64,000 bases of DNA from ZC4RG30 sp964417875 (GCA_964417875.1 CAYQJU010000005.1:15294-79293); one strand, 5' to 3'; shown: positions 45,261 through 55,254, numbered from the stretch's first letter. A program made the numbers and translations. The notes: generated by a model not told the origin, from the sequence alone.

Positions 45261-45962
45261 TTACTGCAGCGTGAGGTGTAGCGTCAGCATCAGCGCGCGA
45301 TGCCGGAACGGCGCCATGCCCTCTGATGGGCGGGGGCCGTAGTTGGCCGCCTCGGCGGTGAGGCGTACCCCCCAGGCGGCCGGCAGGTCATCGATCGGCC
45401 AGTCGTATCCCACCGACACGCTGCCGCCCAGCGCCTGGCGTGAAGCATCGCAGCGCCAGGCGCCGCTGCCATCGCCGTAGGCGAGAACATCGGGGAACAG
45501 CGCCGCGGCAAACCCGTCGAGCCACGACCAGGCGTCCTCGGACCAGCGGTGGCGATAACAGAAGCTCGACATGCCGACGCCGGCGCGCAGGCGCAGTCCG
45601 CTGCGCGCCGGACGATATTCGGCGAATCCGCCAAAGCGGGTGAAGTTGGGTGCGAAGTCCACCGGACGGCTGCCGCATTCCCATTGTGAGCAGCCCCTGA
45701 ATGGCAGGATGGCGCCCAACTCCAGGCCCACGCCCCAGTCGCGGTTCACCCGATAGCCCATCTCGATGCTGGCGGCGAAGACATCGCGCCCGGCCGACGG
45801 AGCCGGTGCCAGCGACTGCACCGCGCCACCGCCAAGGCCGACGCCCAGCCAGCCCCGTGCAGCACTGTCCGGGGAGGATTGCGCGATCGCCCCGCCGGGC
45901 AGCGCCATCAGGCAGGCAAGCATCATCGCGACAGCAAGCGGGGGGCGTGGGCGGAACATCAT
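45261..45962 (-). CDS. Outer-membrane beta-barrel protein, unknown function
   Basis: A 233-residue protein with a signal peptide (AVAMMLACLMALPGGAIAQS) and amphipathic strands typical of a small barrel (GWLGVGLGGGAV, AASIEMGYRV, GVGLELGAIL, GGFAEYRP, LRLRAGVG, SVSVGYDW, VRLTAEAANYG, RALMLTLHLTLQ). Two cysteine pairs (CSQWEC and a later pair) may form loop disulfides. GGAG precedes ATG 45962. It follows nasA on the same strand with a 31-nt gap and may be a late member of the nitrate operon, though no nitrate role is known. Confidence 0.8.
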   Translation of the reverse strand: MMFRPRPPLAVAMMLACLMALPGGAIAQSSPDSAARGWLGVGLGGGAVQSLAPAPSAGRDVFAASIEMGYRVNRDWGVGLELGAILPFRGCSQWECGSRPVDFAPNFTRFGGFAEYRPARSGLRLRAGVGMSSFCYRHRWSEDAWSWLDGFAAALFPDVLAYGDGSGAWRCDASRQALGGSVSVGYDWPIDDLPAAWGVRLTAEAANYGPRPSEGMAPFRHRALMLTLHLTLQ

Positions 45963-45993
45963 CCTTGATCTCCATGGCGACGTTCGGCGCAGA

Positions 45994-48780
45994 CTAGAGG
46001 GCGGCACTGGCGGCGGTCAATGCGGCCGCGGCCTGTCCCTGCCGGACGGTGATCAACCGCACGATCTCCGGACGACACGAGCCGCAGTTGGTGCCGGCCT
46101 TCAGGCTGCGACCCACTGCCTCCGGGGTGATGCAGCCGGCGTCGACGGCCGCCGCGATGGCCTGCGTGCCGACGCCGAAGCAGGCGCAGACGGTCGGGCC
46201 CGGGTCCGGTGCATGCTCGCGGCGGCCGAGCAGCAGGCAGCGACGGTCGGCCGCATCCAGCGGCGTGTCGCGCGCGAACAGTGACGCCAGCCACGCGCGC
46301 GATGGCAGCTCGACACCGGCCGTCACCATCAGGCAGGCCAGCAATTGCCCGTCGCGCACCACGGCGGCGCGATAGTGGCCGATGGCATCATCGTGGAACT
46401 CGATCCATTCGGCACGCGCGGCTTCGGGCATCACGCTGCGCAGCCAGCGGGCATCGGGCCGATGCGGGCCACTGCCGGCAAACTCCAGCCGCACCACCTG
46501 CTCTCCCGGTGAGACAGCCCACCACTGCACATCCGGCGGCGCGACACGTTCGCGCGACAGCAGGAAGCCGCGCCATTCCACCATCAGCTTCTCGATGCGC
46601 ACCGGGGTGTGCTTGAACTCCGGCTCGCCGGAGAAGGCATCGACGACCGGATTCACTGCGGCGCCGACGCGCGCGCGCTGCGCGAACTGCGCGCTCCAGT
46701 GGATGGGCATGAACAGCATGCCCGGCGGCAGGTCGCCGCTGGCCCGCGCCCGCGCCAGCGCACTGCCCCAGCGAGACACCACGCGCACCAGGTCGCCGGG
46801 TTCTGCGCCGATGGCCGCCAGGTCCAGCGCATGCGCATCCACATAGGGCTCCGGCTCGTGCGCATTCAGCTGCGGCGCGCGCGCGGTGCGCGTCATCGTG
46901 TGCCACTGGTCGCGGATGCGGCCGGTGTTCAGGACCAGCGGATACTCCGGGGAGGGTGCGTGGCGCGGCGGGCGTGCCGGTGTCGCGATGAAACGCGCGC
47001 GGCCATCGGCGGTCGGGAAGCGGCCATCGGCAAATGGCCGGCTGCGGCCTGGCGATGCGGATGCCGCGAGGGCCGGCTCGCGTGCCGGCAGAAGTGCGGC
47101 GGCAAGTGCCGGGGCCGAAGCGCTCGCCGGTGCCGGCCACTGCGCCACTTCCAGCGTGTCATAGGCCTTGTCATCCAGGTTCGCCAGCGCGGTGAGATCC
47201 AGCAGCATGCCGAAGTCGCGCGACACCCGGGTCAGGCGCGCATGCTCGTCGAAGATCTGCGCGGGCGTCGAATAGCCGAAGCCCGGCGCGAAACCCATGC
47301 GCGCCGCGACCGCGGCAATGATCCACCAGTCCGGCCGCGCGTTGCCCGGCAGGGGCAGGAAGGCGCGCTGCCGCGATACATGCCGGTCGGAGTTGGTGAC
47401 CGTGCCGTCCTTCTCGCCCCAGCCGGCCGCCGGCAGGCGGATATGGGCCAGTGGCAGGGTGTCATTCGCGGCCACGCAGTCCGACACGATCACCAGCGGG
47501 CAGCGCTGCAGCGCGCGATGCACGAGGTCCGCATCCGGCAGGCTGACCACCGGATTGGTGGCCATGATCCAAACCGCCTTCACGCGACCGGCATCGATGG
47601 CCTCGAACAGCTCCACGGCCTTCAGGCCCTGGCGGCTGGCCATGCGCGGTGAATTCCAGAATTCCTGCAGGGCCGCACGGTGCTCGGCATTGTTCAGCGC
47701 CAGGTGCGCGGCCAGCTGGGTGGCAAGGCCGCCCACCTCGCGTCCGCCCATGGCATTGGGCTGGCCGGTGATCGAGAACGGACCCATGCCCGCGCGCCCG
47801 ATGCGGCCGGTGAACAGATGGCAGTTGATGATGCTGTTGACCTTGTCGGTGCCGGCCGAGGACTGGTTCACGCCCTGCGAGAACAGGGTCACCGCACGCT
47901 CGTGGCTGGCGAACAGCGCAAAAAAGCGCTCCACCAGCGCAGCGTCCAGGCCGCAGGCCTGTGCAGTCGCGGCGATGTCGCTGCTGGCCACGCGCGCGGC
48001 ATCCAGCGCCTGCTGCAGCCCGTTGGTGTGTTCGGCGACGAAGCGTGCATCCACATGGCCCTGGTCAGCCAGCCAGGCCAGCAGGCCATTGAACAGCATC
48101 ACGTCAGTGCCGCTGCGCAGCGGCAGGTGCAGGTCGGCGCCCTCGCAGGTGGCGGTGCGGCGCGGATCGATGACCACCAGTTTCATCTGCGGACGCGCGG
48201 CGCGCGCGGCGAGGATGCGCTGCATCAGCACCGGATGGCACCAGGCGAGGTTCGAGCCCACCAGCACCACGAGCTCCGCCTGTTCCAGGTCGGTGTATTC
48301 CACCGGCACCACATCCTCGCCGAAGGCGCGCACATGGCCCGCCACCGCCGAAGCCATGCACAGGCGCGAGTTGGTGTCGATGTTCGCAGTGCCGATATAG
48401 CCCTTCGCCAGCTTGTTGACCACGTAATAGTCTTCGGTGAGCAGCTGGCCGGAGACATAGAACGCCACCGCATCGGGGCCGTGTGCGTCGATGCAGGCGC
48501 CAAGCCGGGTGGCCACGGCATCCAGTGCCGTGTCCCAGGCCACGATGCGACCATCTACCTCAGGCTCGAGCAGCCGGTCCTCGCTGCCAAGCGTTGCGGC
48601 CAGCGCGGCGCCCTTCGAGCACAGGCGCCCCTGGTTGGCCGGATGGTCCGGATCACCGCGCACGCTGATGGCGCCGGCTTCATCACGCGTGGCCAGCACG
48701 CCGCAGCCCACGCCGCAGTAGGGACAGGTGGTGCGCGTCACGCCGGCCTGGCCGGCGCCGCTGGTCGATGAAGCGCTCAT
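45994..48780 (-). CDS. nasA: Assimilatory nitrate reductase catalytic subunit
   Basis: A 928-residue cytoplasmic Mo-bis-MGD enzyme reducing nitrate to nitrite. The N-terminal [4Fe-4S] motif TCPYCGVGCGV...NQGRLCSKG (about 18-53) is intact; the MGD domains contain NSRLCMASAVAGH, SNLAWCHPV, GQPNAMGGREVGGLA and LNTGRIRDQWHTMTR. The C-terminal ~60 residues are a BFD-type [2Fe-2S] domain (VCACFGVG...GTNCGSCRPE), as in Klebsiella NasA. There is no Tat signal, in line with assimilation. Its ATG overlaps the upstream fusion gene's stop (ATGA). Confidence 0.95.
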   Translation of the reverse strand: MSASSTSGAGQAGVTRTTCPYCGVGCGVLATRDEAGAISVRGDPDHPANQGRLCSKGAALAATLGSEDRLLEPEVDGRIVAWDTALDAVATRLGACIDAHGPDAVAFYVSGQLLTEDYYVVNKLAKGYIGTANIDTNSRLCMASAVAGHVRAFGEDVVPVEYTDLEQAELVVLVGSNLAWCHPVLMQRILAARAARPQMKLVVIDPRRTATCEGADLHLPLRSGTDVMLFNGLLAWLADQGHVDARFVAEHTNGLQQALDAARVASSDIAATAQACGLDAALVERFFALFASHERAVTLFSQGVNQSSAGTDKVNSIINCHLFTGRIGRAGMGPFSITGQPNAMGGREVGGLATQLAAHLALNNAEHRAALQEFWNSPRMASRQGLKAVELFEAIDAGRVKAVWIMATNPVVSLPDADLVHRALQRCPLVIVSDCVAANDTLPLAHIRLPAAGWGEKDGTVTNSDRHVSRQRAFLPLPGNARPDWWIIAAVAARMGFAPGFGYSTPAQIFDEHARLTRVSRDFGMLLDLTALANLDDKAYDTLEVAQWPAPASASAPALAAALLPAREPALAASASPGRSRPFADGRFPTADGRARFIATPARPPRHAPSPEYPLVLNTGRIRDQWHTMTRTARAPQLNAHEPEPYVDAHALDLAAIGAEPGDLVRVVSRWGSALARARASGDLPPGMLFMPIHWSAQFAQRARVGAAVNPVVDAFSGEPEFKHTPVRIEKLMVEWRGFLLSRERVAPPDVQWWAVSPGEQVVRLEFAGSGPHRPDARWLRSVMPEAARAEWIEFHDDAIGHYRAAVVRDGQLLACLMVTAGVELPSRAWLASLFARDTPLDAADRRCLLLGRREHAPDPGPTVCACFGVGTQAIAAAVDAGCITPEAVGRSLKAGTNCGSCRPEIVRLITVRQGQAAAALTAASAAL

Positions 48781-50327
48781 GCGGATTCCCCCAGCAACAG
48801 CATTTCGCGCCGGCCGGACACATCGCGCTGCGTCTCGATCAGCTCCGCAAGCTGGCCGGCGGCGCGGGTATCCCCCACGAGCACTGCGGCACGGATGCGG
48901 TTGTCGCGCAGCCACAGGCGCTGGTAGATGCCGGCCGCCGGATCGGCATAGCGGATCGATTCGGTGCCCTGCAGCTGCGTCAGGTCGCCGGCGGAGAACA
49001 CATCGATGCCGCTGACCTTCAGCTGCGAGCTGGGCTGCGAGCCGCGATAGCGTGTCACGCCGCGCTCGGCCAGATGCGCGGCGCACACCCGCGCCTGTTC
49101 CCACAGAGGCGCCACCAGGCCATAGGTGGTGCCGCGATGCTGCACGCACTCGCCCACCGCATAGATCGAAGGATCGTAGGTCTGCAGCGTGTCATCGACG
49201 AGGATGCCGCGGTCGCAGTGCAGTCCGCAGGCCCGCGCAAGCCCGGTTCGTGGCGTGATGCCCGCGGCCACCACGACCAGATCGGCGGGCAGCACGCGTC
49301 CGTCCTGCATGCGCACCTGCTGCACGCGGCCGGTGCCTTCAATGGCGGAGGTTTGCGCCGACAGGCAGAAGCGGATGCCGCGCGCCTCCATGGTCCGCTG
49401 CAGCAGATCGGCGGCCGGCCCGTCGAGCTGCCGGTCCATCACGCGATCGCGGATGTGCACCACGGTCACTGCCAGGCCCTGCTTGGCAAGACCGCTGGCG
49501 GCCTCGAGGCCCAGCAGGCCGCCACCGATCACCACTGCGCGCTGCGCCCGGGCCGCCTGCGCCAGCATGCCGTCCACATCATCGATGCTGCGGAAGCTGA
49601 ACACGCCGGGCAGGTCGTGGCCGGTGACTTTCAGTCGCACCGGATCGGAGCCGGTGGCCAGCAGCAGCCGGTCGTAGCCAGCCACCACGCCGGCCGCGGA
49701 GATCACGCGCTTGCTGCGCCGGTCGATGCTCACCACCGGATCTCCGGCATGCAGCGTGATGCCCTTCTGCCGGTACCACTCCAGCGGATGCAGCATCAGG
49801 CTGGCATGCGCGGTCTCGCCGGCGAGCAGCGGCGAGAGCATCACGCGGTTGTAGTTGCCGCGCGGCTCGGCGCCGAAGACGGTGATCTGGTATTCATCGC
49901 CGGCAAGGTCCAGCAGCTCCTCGACGGTGCGCATCGCGGCCATGCCATTGCCCACCACCACCAGGCGTCGCCGGCCGCGCGCGCTGGCCGCAGCCTGCTC
50001 CAGCGATTCCACCCACACGCGGCCATCGAGCACACCGCAGGGCCAGGTGCGCAGCGACACCGCCTCGTCTTCCAGGCAGCGCCCGGAGCGCAGGTTGAAA
50101 TGCTGCTTGTACACCGGCGAGGCCACCACCAGCTGGCCGCCAAGGTCACCGACGAGCCCGCGCGCGATGACATTCGCGCCGCAGAAGGGATCCCGGTTCT
50201 CCAGCGCGAATACCTCCTCGCCGACGCGCAGCAGCGCCACCTGCTCGCCATCGACCAGCGCGCAGACTCCGGCGCCATCGAGGATGTCGTCCAGCGCGCA
50301 GACGAAATGACGCTTGCCGGCGGTCAT
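48777..50327 (-). CDS. Fusion of NirD-type domain with FAD/NAD(P)H diaphorase
   Basis: A 516-residue protein. Residues 1-105 match the nitrite-reductase small subunit NirD (HFVCALDDI, GEEVFALENRDPFCGANVIARG, PVYKQHFNLRSGRCLED); like NirD it lacks Rieske CxH ligands. Residues 115-430 are a pyridine-nucleotide flavoprotein (VVVGNGMAAMRTVEELL, LLATGSDPVRL, VVIGGGLLGLEAASGLA, IYAVGECVQHRG) like NasC/NasB, the electron donor of NasA; a small C-terminal domain follows. The gene lies between nirB and nasA with 4-nt overlaps on both sides, fitting a shared subunit of both enzymes. Confidence 0.9.
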   Translation of the reverse strand: MTAGKRHFVCALDDILDGAGVCALVDGEQVALLRVGEEVFALENRDPFCGANVIARGLVGDLGGQLVVASPVYKQHFNLRSGRCLEDEAVSLRTWPCGVLDGRVWVESLEQAAASARGRRRLVVVGNGMAAMRTVEELLDLAGDEYQITVFGAEPRGNYNRVMLSPLLAGETAHASLMLHPLEWYRQKGITLHAGDPVVSIDRRSKRVISAAGVVAGYDRLLLATGSDPVRLKVTGHDLPGVFSFRSIDDVDGMLAQAARAQRAVVIGGGLLGLEAASGLAKQGLAVTVVHIRDRVMDRQLDGPAADLLQRTMEARGIRFCLSAQTSAIEGTGRVQQVRMQDGRVLPADLVVVAAGITPRTGLARACGLHCDRGILVDDTLQTYDPSIYAVGECVQHRGTTYGLVAPLWEQARVCAAHLAERGVTRYRGSQPSSQLKVSGIDVFSAGDLTQLQGTESIRYADPAAGIYQRLWLRDNRIRAAVLVGDTRAAGQLAELIETQRDVSGRREMLLLGESA

Positions 50328-52849
50328 GCGTTCACCGTGCCGCGTTCGCGTTCCTCGCGCGTGGCAGGCCGGCGCTGGCCGCGTTCCTCCACCAGCACGA
50401 TGTTGGTGTCCGGCCGGTCGCTGTTGACGAAGTGGCGGAAGCGGCGGCGCACTGCCGGGTCTTCGACGGCGCGGCGCCACTCGCATTCATAGGTGTTGAT
50501 CACCTGCTGCATGGCGGCTTCCAGTTCCGCGGCAATGCCCAGGCTGTCCTCGCACACCACCTGCTTCAGGTAGTCGAGGCCGCCTTCGAGGTTTTCCAGC
50601 CACACCGAGGTGCGCTGCAGGCGATCCGCGGTGCGCACATAGAACATCAGGAAGCGGTCCACGAAACGCAGCAGCGTGTCGCGATCGAGGTCGGCGGCCA
50701 GCAGGTCCGCATGCCGCGGCTTCATGCCGCCATTGCCGCAGACATAAAGGTTCCAGCCCTTCTCGGTGGCGATGACGCCCACGTCCTTGCTCTGCGCTTC
50801 GGCGCACTCGCGCGTGCAGCCGGACACCGCGAACTTGATCTTGTGCGGCGAGCGCAGTCCCTTGTAGCGATTCTCCAGTTCGATGGCGAAGCCCACCGAG
50901 TCCTGCACGCCGTAGCGGCACCAGGTGGATCCCACGCAGCTCTTCACCGTGCGCAGCGACTTGCCATAGGCATGGCCGGACTCGAAACCCGCGGCGATCA
51001 GCTCGCTCCAGATCTGCGGCAGCTGGTCGACCTGCGCGCCGAACAGGTCGATGCGCTGGCCGCCGGTGATCTTGGTGTAAAGCCCGTACTTCTGCGCCAC
51101 CTGCGCGATCACCAGCAGCTTCGCCGGCGTGATCTCGCCACCCGGGATGCGCGGCACCACTGAATAACTGCCGTCCTTCTGCAGGTTGGCCAGATAGTAG
51201 TCGTTCGTGTCCTGCAGCACCGCCTTGTCGGGCCGCAGCACAAACTCGTTGTGCAGCGAGGCCAGGATGGAGGCCACCGTCGGCTTGCACACATCACAGC
51301 CCAGGCCGCGGCCATGCCTTTCGACCAGCTCGGCAAACGTGGTGATGCCTTCCACCCGGATCAGGTGGAACAGCTCCTGGCGCGAATGCGCGAAGTGCTC
51401 GCAGAGGCGGTTATCCACGGCCACGCCGCGCGATGCCAGCTCGGCCTTGATCACCTGCATCACCAGCGGCGCACAGCCGCCGCAGGTGCTGGCGGCGCGG
51501 GTGGCCTTCTTGATGCCGCCCAGCGTCACCACGCCCTGCTCCACCGCCGCACAGATGTCACCCTTGCTGACATTGTTGCAGGAACAGACCTGCGCGCCGG
51601 CCGGCAGGGCGGCGATCCCGGCGCCGCTGCTGGCGCCTTGCTCGCCGGCCGGCACCAGCATGGCCTCCGGTCGCGCCGGCAGCGGCATGGCATTGAGCAT
51701 GAACTGCAGCCAGGTGCCATAGTCGGCCGCATCGCCGACCAGGATGCCGCCCAGCAACCGCGAGCCATCCGCGCTGATCACCAGTTTCTTGTAGACGCCG
51801 GCACGCTCGTCCACCAGCGTGCAGCACTGCGCATCGGGCGTCGCGGCATGGGCATCGCCCAGCGAGGCGACATCGACGCCCATCAGTTTCAGCTTGGTGC
51901 TCATGTCCGCGCCGCGGAATGGCGTTGCAGCCTCATCGAGCAATGTGGCGGCCACGGTTTCGGCCATCTGGTAGCCGGGCGCCACCAGGCCGAACAGCCG
52001 GCCCTCCCACAATGCGCATTCTCCGATCGCGAAGATCTGCGCATCGCTGGTGCGACAGTTCTCGTCGATCACGATGCCGCCGCGCGGCCCGACTTCCAGT
52101 CCCGCGGCGCGGGCCAGCGCGTCCTGCGGACGGATGCCGGCGGAGAACACCACCAGGTCCGTTTCCACCGACTGCCCGTCGGCAAATCGCAGCACATGGC
52201 GGCGTTCACTGCCGGGCTCGATGGCAGTCGTGGACTTGCCGGTATGCACGCGCACGCCCAGGGATTCGATATGACGCCGCAGCACGCGACCGCCACCATC
52301 ATCCACCTGCACGGCCATCAGCCTTGGCGCGAACTCGACCACATGCGCCTCGAGTCCCAGGTCCACCAGGGCCTTGGCGGCCTCCAGACCCAGCAGGCCA
52401 CCGCCGATCACCGCGCCGCTGCGCGCATGGCGTGAGGACTCGCGGATGGCAATGAGGTCATCGATGGTGCGATACACGAAGCAATGCGGCCGGTCGCGTC
52501 CGGGGATCGGCGGCACGAAGGGAATGGAACCGGTGGCCAGTACCAGCCGGTCGTACTCGAGGACCCTTCCGCCCGAAGTGGTCACGCGCCGCGCGGTGCG
52601 GTCGATGGCCTCGGCGCGTTCGTTCAGGTGCAGCACGAAGCCGCTGCGTTCGAAGAATCCCCCGGGCACCAGCGACAGGTCGTCGGCACTGCGGCCACTG
52701 AAGAAGCTGGTGAGTCCCACGCGGTCATACGCCGGCCGGGGCTCCTCGCACAGCACCGTCACCTCATCGCTGCAGGATGCCACCGCCAGCTTTTCCAGCA
52801 GGCGCTGCCCGACCATGCCATTGCCGATCACCAGCAGTCTGCGTGTCAT
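50324..52849 (-). CDS. nirB: NAD(P)H nitrite reductase, large subunit
   Basis: Reduces nitrite to ammonium with six electrons from NAD(P)H. The 841-residue protein has an FAD/NAD module (LLVIGNGMVGQRLLEKL, AVIGGGLLGLEAAKAL), a BFD [2Fe-2S] domain (VCSCNNVSKGDICAAV...STCGGCAPL, about 415-460), and the sulfite/nitrite reductase domain with its siroheme-[4Fe-4S] ligands in KSCVGSTWCRYG and SGCTRECAEAQ. The length matches E. coli NirB. It starts 11 nt after the transporter stop. The small subunit is fused to the diaphorase in the next gene. Confidence 0.97.
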   Translation of the reverse strand: MTRRLLVIGNGMVGQRLLEKLAVASCSDEVTVLCEEPRPAYDRVGLTSFFSGRSADDLSLVPGGFFERSGFVLHLNERAEAIDRTARRVTTSGGRVLEYDRLVLATGSIPFVPPIPGRDRPHCFVYRTIDDLIAIRESSRHARSGAVIGGGLLGLEAAKALVDLGLEAHVVEFAPRLMAVQVDDGGGRVLRRHIESLGVRVHTGKSTTAIEPGSERRHVLRFADGQSVETDLVVFSAGIRPQDALARAAGLEVGPRGGIVIDENCRTSDAQIFAIGECALWEGRLFGLVAPGYQMAETVAATLLDEAATPFRGADMSTKLKLMGVDVASLGDAHAATPDAQCCTLVDERAGVYKKLVISADGSRLLGGILVGDAADYGTWLQFMLNAMPLPARPEAMLVPAGEQGASSGAGIAALPAGAQVCSCNNVSKGDICAAVEQGVVTLGGIKKATRAASTCGGCAPLVMQVIKAELASRGVAVDNRLCEHFAHSRQELFHLIRVEGITTFAELVERHGRGLGCDVCKPTVASILASLHNEFVLRPDKAVLQDTNDYYLANLQKDGSYSVVPRIPGGEITPAKLLVIAQVAQKYGLYTKITGGQRIDLFGAQVDQLPQIWSELIAAGFESGHAYGKSLRTVKSCVGSTWCRYGVQDSVGFAIELENRYKGLRSPHKIKFAVSGCTRECAEAQSKDVGVIATEKGWNLYVCGNGGMKPRHADLLAADLDRDTLLRFVDRFLMFYVRTADRLQRTSVWLENLEGGLDYLKQVVCEDSLGIAAELEAAMQQVINTYECEWRRAVEDPAVRRRFRHFVNSDRPDTNIVLVEERGQRRPATREERERGTVNA

Positions 52850-52860
52850 TGCGTTGCCCT

Positions 52861-54066
52861 TCAGATCCGCGCCGCCACGGCCGCGCCCCATGTGGTGCGC
52901 CAGCGCAGGCGGACGCCGGTCAGTGCCATCAGTGCCACCATCGCGATGCCACCGAACAGGTAGAAGCCGCCCGAATACTCGCCGCTGAACTGCCGCGCGA
53001 GACCGAGGCTCGAGGCGAGAAAGAAACCGCCGACGCCGCCGGCCATGCCGACCAGCCCAGTCATCACGCCGATTTCGTCGCGGAAGCGCTGCGGCACCAG
53101 CTGGAACACCGCGCCATTGGCCATGCCCATGGCCAGCATTGCGACGATGAGCACCGACAGCGCCGACAGCGCGGTGGGCAGGCCGGTGCCGGCCAGCAGC
53201 AGTGCCGCAGCGGCGATGCCGTACATCAACATCAGCGAGCGGATGCCGCCAACGCGATCGGCCACCGCACCGCCGAAGGGGCGCACCAGCGAACCGGCGA
53301 ACACACAGGCGGCAGTCAGGTAGCCGGCCGTCACCGGCGCAAGGCCGTACTGGTCGTTGAAGTAGATGGTCAGCGACGAGGAGAGCCCGGAGAATCCACC
53401 GAAGCTCACCGCATAGAAGAACATGAACCACCACGCGTCGGCGCTGCGCAGCGGCGCAAGGTAGGCCGTGACGGGCTTGGGCGCCGGATTGACCGGACTG
53501 TCACGCGCCAGCAGCACGTACACCGCCAGCGCCAGCAGCAGGGGCAGCACGGCAAGGCCGATCACGTTCTGCCAGCCGTATGCGATGGCCAGCGCGGGCG
53601 CGAACAGCGCGGCCAGCGCGGTGCCCGAATTGCCGGCGCCGGCAATGCCCAGCGCCGTGCCCTGGTACTGGGGCGGATACCAGCGTGAAGCCAAAGGCAG
53701 TGCCACTGCGAATGCGGCGCCGGCAACGCCCAGCACCAGTGCCAGCAGCAGCAGGTCGCCGAAGGAATCCACACCCGTAAGCCAGGCCACCAGAAGTCCT
53801 GCGATCACGATCAGCTGGCAGAGCAGCCCGGTGCGGCGCGGCTTCAGGTGATCCACGAGGATGCCGGCCGGGATGCGAAGCAATGCACCGGCCAGCACGG
53901 GCGTCGCCACCATGAAACCCTTCTCGGCCGGTGTCAGTGCCAGATCGCCGGCAATGGCCACGGCCAGCGGGCCGAGCATCACCCACACCATGAAACTGAG
54001 GTCGAAATAGAAGAAGGCGGCGAACAGCGTCGGCCGGTGTCCGGCCTTCCAGAATCCAGCATCCAT
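52861..54066 (-). CDS. Nitrate/nitrite transporter (NarK/NasA MFS family)
   Basis: A 401-residue MFS carrier with 12 hydrophobic helices for nitrate uptake. Both nitrate-signature segments are present, GIAGAGNSGTALAAL in helix 5 and GLVGMAGGVGGFFLASSLG in helix 11, and the first helix reads FAAFFYFDLSFMVWVMLG. ATG at 54066 is used rather than the TTG one codon upstream. It is the first gene of the nitrate-assimilation operon; the 190-nt region upstream holds its promoter, and no nasR, nasT or ntrC gene lies in the window. Confidence 0.93.
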   Translation of the reverse strand: MDAGFWKAGHRPTLFAAFFYFDLSFMVWVMLGPLAVAIAGDLALTPAEKGFMVATPVLAGALLRIPAGILVDHLKPRRTGLLCQLIVIAGLLVAWLTGVDSFGDLLLLALVLGVAGAAFAVALPLASRWYPPQYQGTALGIAGAGNSGTALAALFAPALAIAYGWQNVIGLAVLPLLLALAVYVLLARDSPVNPAPKPVTAYLAPLRSADAWWFMFFYAVSFGGFSGLSSSLTIYFNDQYGLAPVTAGYLTAACVFAGSLVRPFGGAVADRVGGIRSLMLMYGIAAAALLLAGTGLPTALSALSVLIVAMLAMGMANGAVFQLVPQRFRDEIGVMTGLVGMAGGVGGFFLASSLGLARQFSGEYSGGFYLFGGIAMVALMALTGVRLRWRTTWGAAVAARI

Positions 54067-54256
54067 CAAGTGCGTCCACGCATGAAACGGTGTGACGCGA
54101 TGGAGATTGCAACTGTTGTGCCAGTGTGGCGTATCCGCTTCAGGCCGCGTTGCGTGGCTCAGGCCTCAGCGGCGCTGCGCGCATGCCGCGAAATGGGGCA
54201 GCGCCGGACCATTCTGGAGCAGAGCGGGCGCGCCACGCTGCCACCCGCGCCCGGGC
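54067..54256. other. Upstream region of the nitrate-assimilation operon
   Basis: A 190-nt gap between the esterase stop and the transporter start. A 7-bp GC stem (54226-54252) sits near the esterase stop. CAACTGTTG at 54110-54118 is close to a palindrome. I see no good sigma-70 or sigma-54 promoter, no FNR or NarL site and no clear paired hexaloop leader of the NasT type. Confidence 0.4.
54226..54252. terminator. Hairpin after the HSL esterase gene
   Basis: GGGCGCG and CGCGCCC pair across a 13-nt loop, 5 nt beyond the esterase stop. No T-run follows on the minus strand. Confidence 0.35.
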
Positions 54257-55120
54257 TCAGGTGTGATGACGCACGAAGTCGGCCAGCGGCCCGCCCAGCG
54301 TGTCGAAGGGGCCGCCGATCTGCATCGACGTGGAGAAATGATTGTGGCCCTGCTGCCAGAGCAGCCGCGGAGAATGTCCGGTGATGGCGACATGTGCATC
54401 GAACACCGCCGCCAGCTGGCGATGGAACGGTGGCGGATCGAATTCGCTGATCGTGTACAGGCAGGGCACATGCGTGCGCGCCAGCGCCATCACCGTGGAC
54501 TGGCGTGCATAGGCAGCAAGATCGTTACCGAAGTAAGCCTCCTGCATGGGAACGATGTGGAAGCGATCCGGCTCGAAGATGCCCGACACCAGCACAGCAG
54601 CGACCACCTGCGGCACTTCGTCAGCCGCAAGGCCATGGCCGGAAAGACAGCCGGCGACATGCGTCGCCCCGGCCGACTGGCCGATGACCACGATGCGCGC
54701 CGGATCACCGCCCTGTGCAGCGATCTGCGCATGCGCCCAGCGCAGTGCGCGGGCCACGTCCTGCGCGCCGGACGGCCACGGACTGGCCGGGGCCAGCCGA
54801 TAGGTGAGGTTCACGCCGACAAAACCCTCGCGCACCGCCCACGCGCCCACATTGCTATAGAAGGGTTCATCCGGCGCGCCCTTGTCGCCGGCCGCAAAGC
54901 CGCCGCCATGGACGAACACCACCACCGGGCGGTTAACAGCGCCGGCGGTGGTGAACACGTCGAGGCGATGCCGCGCATCCGTGCCGTAGGACACGTCGCG
55001 ATGCACCACCATGGCCGCATCCGGCCGCAGCACGCTGGCGGCGAAAAGCTGTCGCGTTGCATCGATGGAACACGGCGTGAATTCCTCGCCGATCCGCCGC
55101 AGTTCACTGAAGACATCCAT
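54257..55120 (-). CDS. HSL-family (type IV) esterase
   Basis: A 287-residue cytoplasmic alpha/beta hydrolase. The oxyanion motif is HGGG (71-74), the nucleophile Ser149 in GQSAG, the acid Asp228 in SEFDP and the base His259 or His261 in GHNHF. VNLTYRLAPASPWP and QIAAQGGDPARI are typical of the hormone-sensitive-lipase/kynurenine-formamidase-like group. Substrates are probably short acyl esters. GGGAGGGAAG precedes ATG 55120; a longer in-frame start would cross the divergent lipoprotein promoter. Confidence 0.9.
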   Translation of the reverse strand: MDVFSELRRIGEEFTPCSIDATRQLFAASVLRPDAAMVVHRDVSYGTDARHRLDVFTTAGAVNRPVVVFVHGGGFAAGDKGAPDEPFYSNVGAWAVREGFVGVNLTYRLAPASPWPSGAQDVARALRWAHAQIAAQGGDPARIVVIGQSAGATHVAGCLSGHGLAADEVPQVVAAVLVSGIFEPDRFHIVPMQEAYFGNDLAAYARQSTVMALARTHVPCLYTISEFDPPPFHRQLAAVFDAHVAITGHSPRLLWQQGHNHFSTSMQIGGPFDTLGGPLADFVRHHT

Positions 55121-55254
55121 TGATCTTCCCTCCCCCGGGATTGCGCGAGCGCATCGAAAGTCGGATGCCTCCCACAACTTTAGCTGAGAATACCCGGATG
55201 CCGCCCGTCGCACCGTCGCGAAACAATAGGGCCGCCGGCGAAGGAGAACCTGAC

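Noticed and set aside
54067..54256. NasT/NasR-type antitermination leader before the nitrate operon
   Set aside because: I looked for two hexaloop hairpins followed by a T-run terminator and could not find a convincing set.
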